Part shown: positions 47,863 to 60,600 of the stretch, piece by piece | Position numbering within the stretch: position 1 is the stretch's first letter | How the letters are laid out: every line of letters begins with the position of its first letter | From: Pterois miles | Lineage: Eukaryota; Chordata; Actinopteri; Perciformes; Scorpaenidae | Assembly (NCBI GenBank): GCA_947000775.1 | Contig: CAMQGK010000567.1 | Location: 21,482,001-21,546,000, forward strand | Length of the DNA: 64,000 bases | Reading direction: 5' to 3' | Made by a program: the position numbers and the translations under genes | The notes under the pieces: model-generated | The model's database searches: none | What the model was told of the DNA's origin: nothing | Seen by the model: only the letters and a program-made list of their open reading frames with translations

Positions 47863-48500
47863 AAAATGCTGAATGAGCAGCTGGAGAGCCGCAGGGAGGC
47901 TCATCAGAAGCAGCTCAGCCGCCTTCGAGACGAGATCGATGCTGAACAAACTCAGTAAGGAAACACCAGCAAAGACATATATTCTCTCAACAACTTTAAT
48001 TATTGTTTCAGATTTTTTATTTATTTTTTTTTAAAGATATTTATGTGGTATTTTAGCCTTTTTCATTGATAGTAGATGGTGTAGAAAGTAATCAAGGGAA
48101 TTGCATAGTATGTGTTGAAACCTTTGTTACCAATTTAATGGACTGACAGTGAATGTCTCATTGAATGATTTGTCATTTTGTGACTTAAATGGCCTTAAAT
48201 GTAATAAATTGTAGGACCCTTACACAAGGTACATTGTGATTACATGATCAGATGATTAATTTATGACTCAATATACCAGCCTGTGTTTTGTTTTATACAG
48301 TATTTTAATCTATGTTCCATGAAAACTAAAGAAAAAAGTCTGTTTAAAAAGTGGTGAACCTGAGTCTCTTATTGGAGCATATATTTGTTTTATAAATGTT
48401 GGTGTAAATGTTTCTGTTTCTGTTCAGACTGCTGAATGAACAAAGGGACACGAAGGGCCTGGAGGAGACGAGAACTGGAGCATACTGATCAAACAACTGG
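47863..48500 (+). pseudogene. Kinesin-1 heavy chain (kif5)-like exon fragments
   Basis: Two exon-like blocks. The first (47863-47954) follows a TTTGTCCTTCAG acceptor, reads KMLNEQLESRREAHQKQ then LSRLRDEID, and ends at a GTAAGG donor. The second starts at 48428 after TGTTCAG, joins in phase and reads NEQRDTKGLEETR, then meets a stop at 48486-48488. These resemble two segments of the KIF5 coiled-coil stalk (HREAHQ.QLSRLRDE and KQDLKGLEET), with the intervening stalk sequence missing. After GLEET the frame appears shifted by a small deletion. No other kif5 exons are in view, so a decayed or duplicated fragment is most likely. A different coiled-coil gene cannot be excluded. Confidence 0.5.
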
Positions 48501-48584
48501 TAAATATCAAATCAACTGTTAGCAGTTGTTGTAATTGTTGAAGTTGTTACTGTGCTAGATTTAGTACAATTAATATTAATTGTT

Positions 48585-48640
48585 GTTGTAGTAGGTATTG
48601 TAGTAATGTTGGTAGTAGTAGTAGTTGTTGTAGTAGCCAT
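48585..48640 (+). repeat. Degenerate GTT/GTA triplet tract
   Basis: Runs of 'ttgttgtagtag' and 'gtagtagtagttgttg' just before the satellite domain starts. Confidence 0.7.
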
Positions 48641-49628
48641 AAAAAAGGTCATATAATTGTATGTCATAAAAATGCCATAAAAAAAAGTTATAGTATCTCA
48701 AACAAAAATTATAAAAAAAAGTCAGAATATGGTATCTCATAAAATGTAGTATAGTTTGCCATAAAAGTATTAAAAATTCTTAACAGGGGTCCAGACTAAC
48801 TTTACCACTTAACACTTTCTCATTTTCACATAATCATGAGTTATGTGAAATATAACATACATCTATTGTCTCAACCTGTGCACATAAAAAAAACAGGTCG
48901 CTGTTTAAAGCCCTGCTCAGGAGAATATGTCATAAGAAATGTCATATTATAGTATCTCATAAGTCATAGTATAGTATGATGACAAAATAAAAAACTCATA
49001 GTATAGTATGATGATAAACATTTTATAGTATATCACAAAAATCCAAAAGTCATAGAGTAGAATATATCGAAACAGTTTTAAAAAGCCATAGTATAGCATT
49101 CCAAAAACGTCATGGTATAGCATGTTGAAAAAATAAGTCAGTGAAAAAGTCATAGTATGACAAAATAAAAGTCAGAATTTATTATGTTGAAAAAATAAAA
49201 GTCATAGTTTAGTATACTGAAAGATGTAAACATTTAGTGTGTCAAAATCACAAAAATGTAATAATGATAATAATGCATTTTATTCACAGGGCATTTTTTA
49301 CACTTCTCAGACACTGTACTCAAAATGATAATGGATAACATACTTAAACCATACAACACAACATTAATGACACCTTAAAAACAGTTCTGAAAGATGAGAT
49401 CATATTTGTGATTTGAATGTTGACAGATTGTTGCAGTCTTTGTATGGGGAGTGAGTTCCAGAGGGAAGGAATAGCTGTGGAGAAAGCTATGTCGTCCCAT
49501 GGTCCTTGGTAGTGGAAACAGGAGGTTGGCTTCAAAGGATCGAAGATGTGAGAAGTAGAGTGGTGGTGGAGTAGGTAAGTCATTAAAAAGTCATACGATT
49601 GTATGGTGAAAAAAAATGTAAAAAATGT
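48640..49628. repeat. Degenerate edge of the satellite domain
   Basis: Scattered, diverged units related to 'gtcatagtatagtatgtcgaaa', for example 'actcatagtatagtatgatg' at 48991 and 'aaagccatagtatagcatt' at 49083. Spacing is irregular. This looks like old, un-homogenised array border, interrupted by the LINE fragment at 49270-49575. Confidence 0.75.
49270..49575 (-). mobile_element. LINE C-terminal fragment at array edge
   Basis: The minus-strand frame includes DDIAFSTAIPSLWNSLPIQR, matching the 'AF..A.P.LWNSLP' motif of L2/Rex-like LINE C-termini. Order and orientation are the same as in the cassette at 52340-52590, but this copy is diverged and keeps the Trp that the cassette copies have lost. 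It was probably an independent or ancestral insertion. Confidence 0.6.
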
Positions 49629-49835
49629 CATAGTATAGTATGTCGAATAAAGTCATAGTATAGCATGTCGAAAAAAGTCATAGTATAGCATGTCGAAAAA
49701 AATGTCATAGTATAGCATGTCGAAAAACGTCATAGTATAGCATGTCGAAAAAAAGTCATATAGCATGTCGAAAAAAATGTCGTAGTATAGCATGTCGAAA
49801 AAAATTCATAGTATAGCATGTAGAAAAGACTGTTG
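49629..49835 (+). repeat. Clean 26-28 bp tandem repeat
   Basis: About eight units of 'gtcatagtatagcatgtcga' followed by 3-9 A residues, head to tail. The same phrase opens each of the 155-160 bp monomers that follow, so it looks like the building block from which the larger monomer arose. Confidence 0.9.
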
Positions 49836-52210
49836 AAAAATTTTACAAAAAAATGTCATAGTATAGTATGTCGAAACTTTTCGATGAAAACGTCAAATAT
49901 TTTTGATGTTGAAAAAAATCACGAAAACGATCATATTATAGCATGTAAAATGATTCTATGGTGAAAAAAGTCCTTTTGTGAAATGTTTAAAAATTTTACA
50001 AAAAAATTGCTATAGTATAGTATGTCGAAAGTTTTCAATGAAAACGTCAAATTTTTTTGATGTTGAAAAAAAACATGAAAACGGTCGTATTATAGCATGT
50101 AGAATGATTCTATGGTGAACAAAAGTCATTTCGTGAAATGTTTGAAAATTTTGCAAAAAAAAAAAAACAGCCATAGCATAGTATGTCGAAATCTTTCGAT
50201 GAAAAACGTCAAATTTTTTTGATGTTGTAGGAAACCATGAAAACGGTCGTATTATAGCATGTAGAATGATTCTATGGTGAACAAAAGTCATTTTATGGAA
50301 CGTTGGAAAATTTTGCAAAAAAAAAAACAAAACGCCATAGTATGTCGAAATTTTTCAATGAAAACGTCAAATTTTTTTTGATATTGTAGGAAACCATGAA
50401 AACGGTCGTATTATAGCATGTAGAATGATGCTATGGTGAACAAAAGTCATTTTATGGAACGTTGGAAAATTTTGCAAACAAAACGCCATAGTGTAGTATG
50501 ATGAAATTTTTCGATGAAAACATCAAATTTTTTTGATGTTGAAAAAAACCATGAAAACGGTCGTATTGTAGCATGTAGAATGATTCTATGGTGATAAAAA
50601 GTTATTTTGTGAAATGTTGAAAAATTTTACAAAAAGTCATAGTATAGTATGTCGAAATTTTTCGATGAAAACGTCAAATTTTTTTGATGTTGTAGGAAAC
50701 CATGAAAACGGTCGTATTATAGCATGTAGAATGATGCTATGGTGAACAAAAGTCATTTTATGGAACGTTGGAAAATTTTGCAAAAAAAAAAAAACACCAT
50801 AGTATAGTATGTCGAAATTTTTCGATGAAAATGTCAATTTTTTTTGATGTTGAAAAGAACCATGAAAACGGTCGTATTGTAGCATGTAGAATGATTCTAT
50901 GGTGAACAAAAGTCATTTTATGGAACGTTGGAAAATTTTGCAAAAAAAAACAAAAACGCCATAGTATGTCAAATTTTGTCAATGAAAACGTCAAATTTTT
51001 TTGATGTTGTAGGAAACCATGAAAACGGTCGTATTATAGCATGTAGAATGATTCTGTGATGAAAAAAAGTCATTTTGTGAAACGTTGGAAAATTTCTCAA
51101 AAAAAAGACGACATAGTATAGCATGTCGAAATTTTTCGATGAAAATGTCAAATTTTTTTGATGTTGAAAAGAACCATGAGAACGGTCGTATTGTAGCATG
51201 TAGAATGATTCTATGGTGAACAAAAGTCATTTCGTGAAATGTTTGAAAATTTTGCAAACAAACCGGCCATAGTATAGTATGTCGAAATTTTTCGAAGAAA
51301 ACGTCAGATTTTTTTGATGTTGAAAAAAAAACATGAAAACGGTCGTATTCTAGCATGTAGAATGATTCTATGGTGAACAAAAGTCATTTCCTGAAATGTT
51401 GTAAAATTTTGCAAAAAAAAAAACGACATAGTATAGTATGTCGAAATTTTTCGATGAAAACGTCAGATTTTTTTGATGTTGAAAAAAAAACATGAAAACG
51501 GTCGTATTATAGCATGTAGAATGATTCTATGGTGAACAAAAGTCATTTTATGGAACGTTGGAAAATTTTGCAAAAAAAAAAAAAAAAACGCCATAGTATA
51601 GTATGTCGAAATTTTTCGATGAAAACGTCAAATTTTTTTGATGTTGAAAAGAACCATGAAAACGGTCGTATTATAGCATGTAGAATGATTCTATGCTGAA
51701 AAAAAGTCAATTTGTGAAATGTTTGAAAATTTTGCAAACAAAACGGCCATAGTATAGTATGTCGAAATTTTTCGATGAAAACGTCAGATTTTTTTGATGT
51801 TGAGAAAAAAACATGAAAACGGTCATATTATAGCATGTAGAATGATTCTATGGTGAACAAAAGTCATTTCCTGAAATGTTGGAAAATTTTGCAAAAAAAA
51901 ACGACATAGTATAGTATGTTGAAATTTTTTGATGAAAACGTCAAATTTTTTTGATGTTGTAGGAAACCATGAAAACGGTCGTATTATAGCATGTAGAATG
52001 AATCTATGGTGAAGAAAAGTCATTTCGTGAAATGTTGGAAAATTTTGCAAACAAAACGGTCATAGTATAGTATGTCGAAATTTTTCGATGAAAACGTCTA
52101 ATTTTTTTGATGTTGAAAAAAATCATGAAAACGGTCATATTATAGCATGTAGAATGATTCTATGGTGAAAAAGTCATTTTGTGAAATGTTGAAAAATTTT
52201 ACAAAAAAAA

Positions 52211-52600
52211 ATGTCATAGTATAACATGTCGATAAAAAGGTCAGAGTATATATTGAGTAGAAACAATTGATTTTTAAATTTTTAAATCTGCTCATTTGTA
52301 CTCATTTAAAATGAGCAGATTGATAAACAATTTCCCATAATAAAAGAAACAACTTTATTTACATAATAAAAGCAGCTCTAAAAGGGATGAGTTTTAATTG
52401 TGATTTGAATGTGGACAGGTTGGTGCAGTCTCCGATGTGTCTGGGGAGTGAGTTCCGGAGGGAGGGGGAACCTATGAAGAAGGCCGTGTTGTCCAAGGTC
52501 TGGTGCTTGGTCCTGAGTGGTGGAGACATCATAGGAGTGGAGGCTGTGGAAAGGAGTGAGGTCAGTGAAGTAAAATGTTGTGACAAAATATCAGAAAAAA
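52211..52600. repeat. Amplified cassette in satellite, copy 1
   Basis: It starts 'atgtcatagtataacatgtc', then carries a perfect 13-bp-stem hairpin AATCTGCTCATTT/AAATGAGCAGATT with an 11-base loop (52285-52321). Next, on the minus strand, comes a LINE C-terminal fragment (52340-52590) reading DNTAFFIGSPSLRNSLPRHI. The usual Trp of the WNSLP motif is Arg. It is flanked by canonical monomers. Confidence 0.9.
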
Positions 52601-53787
52601 ATCACAATGTAGTGTGATTAAAAACAAATCATAGTATGTTTAAAAAAAGTAATAAAAATAATTTCATAAAAGTACTAGTATAGTATGTCGAAAAAATTCA
52701 TATTATACACACACTACATAACATAGTATGTAGAAAAAACTGTCATAGTGTAGCATGTCGAAAAAAATCACAAAAACGGTCATTATAGCATGTAGAATGA
52801 ATCTATGGTGAACAAAAGTCATTTAATGGAACGTTGGAAAATTTTGCAAAAAAAAAAACGCCATAGTATATAGTATGTCGAAATTTTTCGATGAAAACGT
52901 CAAATTTTTTTGATGTTGAAAAAAACATGAAAATGGTCGTATTATAGCATGTAGAATGATTCTATGGTGAACAAAAGTCATTTTATGGAACGTTGGAAAA
53001 TTTTGCAAAAAAAAAAAAAAAAAAAAAAAAACGCCATAGTATAGTATGTCGAAATTTTTGATGAAAATGTCAAATTTTTTTGATGTTGAAAAAAAACATG
53101 AAAACGGTCGTATTATAGCATGTAGAATGATTCTATGGTGAACAAAAGTCATTTCCTGAAATGTTGGAAAATTTTGCAAAAAAAAAACGGTCATAGTATA
53201 GTATGTCGAAATTTTTCGATGAAAACGTCAAATTTTTTTGATGTTGTAGGAAACCATGAAAACGGTCGTATGTAGAATGATTCTGTGGTGAAAAAAAGTC
53301 ATTTTGTGAAACGTTGGAAAATTTCTCAAAAAAAAAGACGACATAGTCGAAATTTTTCCATGAAAACGTCAAATTTTTTTGATGTGGAAAAAACCATGAA
53401 AACGGTCGTATTATAGCATGTAGAATGATTCTATGCTGAAAAAAAGACAATTTGTGAAATGTTGGAAAATTTTGCAAAAAAAAAAAACGCCATAGTATAG
53501 CATGTCGAAATTTTTCGATGAAAACGTCAAATTTTTTTGATGTTGAAAAGAACATGAAAACGGTGTATTATAGCATGTAGAATGATTCTATGGGACGTTA
53601 TTCCTGAAATGTTGGAAAATTTAAAAAAAAAAAAACGCCATAGTATAGCATGTCGAAATTTTTCCATGAAAACGTCAAAATTTTTTTGACGTGGGAAACC
53701 ATGAAAACGGTCGTATTATAGCATGTAGAATGATTCTATGGTGAAAAAAAGTCATTTTGTGAAATGTTGGAAAATTTTACAAAAAAA

Positions 53788-54177
53788 ATGTCATAGTATA
53801 ACATGTCGATAAAAAGGTCAGAGTATATATTGAGTAGAAACAATTGATTTTTAAATTTTTAAATCTGCTCATTTGTACTCATTTAAAATGAGCAGATTGA
53901 TAAACAATTTCCCATAATAAAAGAAACAACTTTATTTACATAATAAAAGCAGCTCTAAAAGGGATGAGTTTTAATTGTGATTTGAATGTGGACAGGTTGG
54001 TGCAGTCTCCGATGTGTCTGGGGAGTGAGTTCCGGAGGGAGGGGGAACCTATGAAGAAGGCCGTGTTGTCCAAGGTCTGGTGCTTGGTCCTGAGTGGTGG
54101 AGACATCATAGGAGTGGAGGCTGTGGAAAGGAGTGAGGTCAGTGAAGTAAAATGTTGTGACAAAATATCAGAAAAAA
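53788..54177. repeat. Amplified cassette in satellite, copy 2
   Basis: Apparently identical to copy 1 over the hairpin and LINE fragment, and the identity continues into the following 400 bases. It starts 1577 bases after copy 1. Confidence 0.9.
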
Positions 54178-57100
54178 ATCACAATGTAGTGTGATTAAAA
54201 ACAAATCATAGTATGTTTAAAAAAAGTAATAAAAATAATTTCATAAAAGTACTAGTATAGTATGTCGAAAAAATTCATATTATACACACACTACATAACA
54301 TAGTATGTAGAAAAAACTGTCATAGTGTAGCATGTCGAAAAAAATCACAAAAACGGTCATTATAGCATGTAGAATGAATCTATGGTGAACAAAAGTCATT
54401 TAATGGAACGTTGGAAAATTTTGCAAAAAAAAAAACGCCATAGTATATAGTATGTCGAAATTTTTCGATGAAAACGTCAAATTTTTTTGATGTTGAAAAA
54501 AACATGAAAATGGTCGTATTATAGCATGTAGAATGATTCTATGGTGAACAAAAGTCATTTTATGGAACGTTGGAAAATTTTGCAAAAAAAAAAACGGTCA
54601 TAGTATAGTATGTCGAAATTTTTCGATGAAAACGTCAAATTTTTTTGATGTTGTAGGAAACCATGAAAACGGTCGTATGTAGAATGATTCTGTGGTGAAA
54701 AAAAGTCATTTTGTGAAACGTTGGAAAATTTCTCAAAAAAAAAAGACGACATAGTCGAAATTTTTCCATGAAAACGTCAAATTTTTTTGACGTGGGAAAC
54801 CATGAAAACGGTCGTATTATAGCATGTAGAATGATTCTATGCTGAAAAAAAGACAAGTTGTGAAATGTTGGAAAATTTTGCAAAAAAAAAAAAACGCCAT
54901 AGTATAGCATGTCGAAATTTTTCGATGAAAACGTCAAATTTTTTTGATGTTGAAAAGAACCATGAAAACGGTCGTATTATAGCATGTAGAATGATTCTAT
55001 GGTTAACAAAAGTCATTTCCTGAAATGTTGGAAAATTTAAAAAAAAAAAAAAAACGCCATAGTATAGTATGTCGAAATTTTTCCATGAAAACGTCAAAAT
55101 TTTTTGATGTTGAAAAAAACATGAAAATGGTCGTATTATAGCATGTAGAATGATTCTATGGTGAACAAAAGTCATTTTATGCAACGTTGGAAAATTTTGC
55201 AAAAAAAAAAAAAAGCCATAGTATAGTATGTCGAAATTTTTCGATGAAAACGTCAAATTTTTTTGATGTTGAAAAAACCATGAAAACGGTTGTATTATAG
55301 CATGTAGAATGATTCTATGCTGAAAAAAAGACAATTTGTGAAATGTTGGAAAATTTTGCAAAAAAAAAAAACGCCATAGTATAGTATGTCGAAATTTTTC
55401 GATGAAAACGTCAAAGTTTTTTGATGTTGAAAAAAACATGAAAACGGTCGTATAGTAGCATGTAGAATGATGCTACGGTGAACAAAAATTATTTCGTGAA
55501 ATGTTTGAAAATTTTACAAAAAAATGTCATAGTATAGCATGTCGAAATTTTTCCATGAAAACGTCAACATTTTTTTGACGTGGGAAACCATGAAGACGGT
55601 CGTATTATAGCATGTAGAATGATTCTATGGTGAAAAAAAGTCATTTTGTGAAATGTTGGAAAATTTTGCAAAAAAAAAAAACGCCATAGTATAGCATGTC
55701 GAAATTTTTCGATGAAAACGTCAAATTTTTTTGATGTTGAAAAGAACCATGAAAACGGTCGTATTATAGCATGTAGAATGATTCTATGGTGAACAAAAGT
55801 CATTTCCTGAAATGTTGGAAAATTTAAAAAAAAAAAAAAACGCCATAGTATAGTATGTCGAAATTTTTCGATGAAAACGTCAACATTTTTTGATGTTGAA
55901 AAAAACATGAAAATGGTCGTATTATAGCATGTAGAATGATGCTATGGTGAACAAAAGTTATTTCGTGAAATGTTTGAAAATTTTACAAAAAAATGTCATA
56001 GTATAGTATGTCGAAATTTTTCCATGAAAACGTCAAATTTTTTTGATGTTGAAAAAAACATGAAAACGGTCGTATTATAGCATGTAGAATGATGCTATGG
56101 TGAACAAAAGTCATTTTATGGAACGTTGGAAAATTTTGCAAACAAAACGCCATAGTGTAGTATGATGAAATTTTTCGATGAAAACATCAAATTTTTTTGA
56201 TGTTGAAAAAAACCATGAAAACGGTCGTATTATAGCATGTAGAATGATTCTATGGTGAAAAAAAGTCATTTTGTGAAATGTTGGAAAATTTCTCAAAAAA
56301 AAGACGACATAGTATAGCATGTCGAAATTTTTCCATGAAAACGTCAAATTTTTTTGATGTTGTAGGAAACAATGAAAACGGTCGTATTATAGCATGTAGA
56401 ATGATGCTATGGTGAACAAAAGTCATTTTATGGAACGTTGGAAAATTTTGCAAAAAAAAAAAAACACCATAGTATAGTATGTCGAAATTTTTCGATGAAA
56501 ATGTCAATTTTTTTGATGTTGAAAAGAACCATGAAAACGGTCGTATTGTAGCATGTAGAATGATTCTATGGTGAACAAAAGTCATTTTATGGAACGTTGG
56601 AAAATTTTGCAAAAAAAAAACAAAAACGCCATAGTATGTCAAATTTTGTCAATGAAAACGTCAAATTTTTTTGATGTTGTAGGAAACCATGAAAACGGTC
56701 GTATTATAGCATGTAGAATGATTCTGTGATGAAAAAAAGTCATTTTGTGAAACGTTGGAAAATTTCTCAAAAAAAAGACGACATAGTATAGCATGTCGAA
56801 ATTTTTCGATGAAAATGTCAAATTTTTTTGATGTTGAAAAGAACCATGAGAACGGTCGTATTGTAGCATGTAGAATGATTCTATGGTGAACAAAAGTCAT
56901 TTCGTGAAATGTTTGAAAATTTTGCAAACAAACCGGCCATAGTATAGTATGTCGAAATTTTTCGAAGAAAACGTCAGATTTTTTTGATGTTGAAAAAAAA
57001 ACATGAAAACGGTCGTATTCTAGCATGTAGAATGATTCTATGGTGAACAAAAGTCATTTCCTGAAATGTTGTAAAATTTTGCAAAAAAAAAAACGACATA

Positions 57101-57722
57101 GTATAGTATGTCGAAATTTTTCGATGAAAACGTCAGATTTTTTTGATGTTGAAAAAAAAACATGAAAACGGTCGTATTATAGCATGTAGAATGATTCTAT
57201 GGTGAACAAAAGTCATTTTATGGAACGTTGGAAAATTTTGCAAAAAAAAAAAACGGTCATAGTATAGTATGTCGAAATTTTTCGATGAAAACGTCAGATT
57301 TTTTTGATGTTGAAAAAAAAACATGAAAACGGTCGTATTATAGCATGTAGAATGATTCTATGGTGAACAAAAGTCATTTTATGGAACGTTGGAAAATTTT
57401 GCAAAAAAAAAACGACATAGTATAGTATGTTGAAATTTTTTGATGAAAACGTCAAATTTTTTTGATGTTGTAGGAAACCATGAAAACGGTCGTATTATAG
57501 CATGTAGAATGAATCTATGGTGAAGAAAAGTCATTTCGTGAAATGTTGGAAAATTTTGCAAACAAAACGGTCATAGTATAGTATGTCGAAATTTTTCGAT
57601 GAAAACGTATAATTTTTTTGATGTTGAAAAAAATCATGAAAACGGTCATATTATAGCATGTAGAATGATTCTATGGTGAAAAAGTCATTTTGTGAAATGT
57701 TGAAAAATTTTACAAAAAAAAA

Positions 57723-58112
57723 ATGTCATAGTATAACATGTCGATAAAAAGGTCAGAGTATATATTGAGTAGAAACAATTGATTTTTAAATTTTTAAATC
57801 TGCTCATTTGTACTCATTTAAAATGAGCAGATTGATAAACAATTTCCCATAATAAAAGAAACAACTTTATTTACATAATAAAAGCAGCTCTAAAAGGGAT
57901 GAGTTTTAATTGTGATTTGAATGTGGACAGGTTGGTGCAGTCTCCGATGTGTCTGGGGAGTGAGTTCCGGAGGGAGGGGGAACCTATGAAGAAGGCCGTG
58001 TTGTCCAAGGTCTGGTGCTTGGTCCTGAGTGGTGGAGACATCATAGGAGTGGAGGCTGTGGAAAGGAGTGAGGTCAGTGAAGTAAAATGTTGTGACAAAA
58101 TATCAGAAAAAA
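57723..58112. repeat. Amplified cassette in satellite, copy 3
   Basis: Same cassette, 3935 bases after copy 2. Its downstream monomers (to about 58860) match those after copy 1 more closely than those after copy 2. Confidence 0.9.
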
Positions 58113-60483
58113 ATCACAATGTAGTGTGATTAAAAACAAATCATAGTATGTTTAAAAAAAGTAATAAAAATAATTTCATAAAAGTACTAGTATAGTATGT
58201 CGAAAAAATTCATATTATACACACACTACATAACATAGTATGTAGAAAAAACTGTCATAGTGTAGCATGTCGAAAAAAATCACAAAAACGGTCATTATAG
58301 CATGTAGAATGAATCTATGGTGAACAAAAGTCATTTAATGGAACGTTGGAAAATTTTGCAAAAAAAAAAAACGCCATAGTATATATAGTATGTCGAAATT
58401 TTTCGATGAAAACGTCAAATTTTTTTGATGTTGAAAAAAACATGAAAATGGTCGTATTATAGCATGTAGAATGATTCTATGGTGAACAAAAGTCATTTTA
58501 TGGAACGTTGGAAAATTTTGCAAAAAAAAAAAAAAAAAAAAAAAACGCCATAGTATAGTATGTCGAAATTTTTGATGAAAATGTCAAATTTTTTTGATGT
58601 TGAAAAAAAACATGAAAACGGTCGTATTATAGCATGTAGAATGATTCTATGGTGAACAAAAGTCATTTCCTGAAATGTTGGAAAATTTTGCAAAAAAAAA
58701 AAAAAACGGTCATAGTATAGTATGTCGAAATTTTTCGATGAAAACGTCAAATTTTTTTGATGTTGTAGGAAACCATGAAAACGGTCGTATGTAGAATGAT
58801 TCTGTGGTGAAAAAAAGTCATTTTGTGAAACGTTGGAAAATTTCTCAAAAAAAAAGACGACATAGTCGAAATTTTTCCATGAAAACGTCAAATTTTTTTG
58901 ATGTTGAAAAAACCATGAAAACGGTTGTATTATAGCATGTAGAATGATTCTATGCTGAAAAAAAGACAATTTGTGAAATGTTGGAAAATTTTGCAAAAAA
59001 AAAAACGCCATAGTATAGCATGTCGAAATTTTTCCATGAAAACGTCAAATTTTTTTGATGTTGTAGGAAACAATGAAAACGGTCGTATTATAGCATGTAG
59101 AATGATGCTATGGTGAACAAAAGTCATTTTATGGAACGTTGGAAAATTTTGCAAAAAAAAAAAAACACCATAGTATAGTATGTCGAAATTTTTCGATGAA
59201 AATGTCAATTTTTTTGATGTTGAAAAGAACCATGAAAACGGTCGTATTGTAGCATGTAGAATGATTCTATGGTGAACAAAAGTCATTTTATGGAACGTTG
59301 GAAAATTTTGCAAAAAAAAACAAAAATGCCATAGTATGTCAAATTTTGTCAATGAAAACGTCAAATTTTTTTGATGTTGTAGGAAACCATGAAAACGGTC
59401 GTATTATAGCATGTAGAATGATTCTGTGATGAAAAAAAGTCATTTTGTGAAACGTTGGAAAATTTCTCAAAAAAAAAGACGACATAGTATAGCATGTCGA
59501 AATTTTTCGATGAAAATGTCAAATTTTTTTGATGTTGAAAAGAACCATGAGAACGGTCGTATTGTAGCATGTAGAATGATTCTATGGTGAACAAAAGTCA
59601 TTTCGTGAAATGTTTGAAAATTTTGCAAACAAACCGGCCATAGTATAGTATGTCGAAATTTTTCGAAGAAAACGTCAGATTTTTTTGATGTTGAAAAAAA
59701 AACATGAAAACGGTCGTATTCTAGCATGTAGAATGATTCTATGGTGAACAAAAGTCATTTCCTGAAATGTTGTAAAATTTTGCAAAAAAAAAACGACATA
59801 GTATAGTATGTCGAAATTTTTCGATGAAAACGTCAGATTTTTTTGATGTTGAAAAAAAAACATGAAAACGGTCGTATTATAGCATGTAGAATGATTCTAT
59901 GGTGAACAAAAGTCATTTCCTGAAACGTTGGAAAATTTTGCAAAAAAAACGACATAGTATAGCATGTCGAAATTTTTCGATGAAAACGTCAAATTTTTTT
60001 GATGTTGAAAAGAACCATGAAAACGGTCGTATTATAGCATGTAGAATGATTCTATGGTGAACAAAAGTCATTTTATGGAACGTTGGAAAATTTTGCAAAA
60101 AAAAAAACGCCATAGTATAGCATGTCGAAATTTTTCGATGAAAACGTCAAAATTTTTTGATGTTAAAAGAACCATGAAAACGGTCGTATTATAGCATGTA
60201 GAATGATTCTATGGTGAACAAAAGTCATTTCCTGAAATGTTGGAAAATTTAAAAAAAAAAAAAAAAAACGCCATAGTATAGTATGTCGAAATTTTTCCAT
60301 GAAAACGTCAAAATTTTTTGATGTTGAAAAAAACAGGAAAATGGTCGTATTATAGCATGTAGAATGATTCTATGGTGAACAAAAGTCATTTTATGCAACG
60401 TTGGAAAATTTTGCAAAAAAAAAAAAAGCCATAGTATAGTATGTCGAAATTTTTCGATGAAAACGTCAAATTTTTTTGATGTT

Positions 60484-60600
60484 GAAAAAAAAAAAAAAAA
60501 GGGTGTTATAAAACATGTAGAATGATTCTATCTGAAAAAAGACAATTTGTGAAATGTTGGAAAATTTTGCAAAAAAAAAAAACAAAAGAAAAAAAAGTAA
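60484..60600. other. Corrupted satellite monomer
   Basis: The monomer order is kept, but 'catgaaaacggtcgtattat' is replaced by an A-run plus 'gggtgttataaaa', and the 'ccatagtatagtatgtcg' block by 'caaaagaaaaaaaagtaaa'. This is more disrupted than any nearby unit and may be assembly or base-calling error. Confidence 0.5.

Noticed and set aside
52387..52617. 76-codon plus-strand frame present four times in the array
   Set aside because: It is the antisense of the LINE C-terminal fragment inside the amplified cassette. Its repetition reflects cassette copy number, not selection on a protein.
54837..55439. 200-codon minus-strand open frame (and dozens of similar 60-170-codon frames across 49-64 kb)
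   Set aside because: They repeat the same peptide once per satellite monomer, shift frame with A-run length and start at arbitrary ATGs. They follow from monomer composition and have no promoter, splice or domain evidence.
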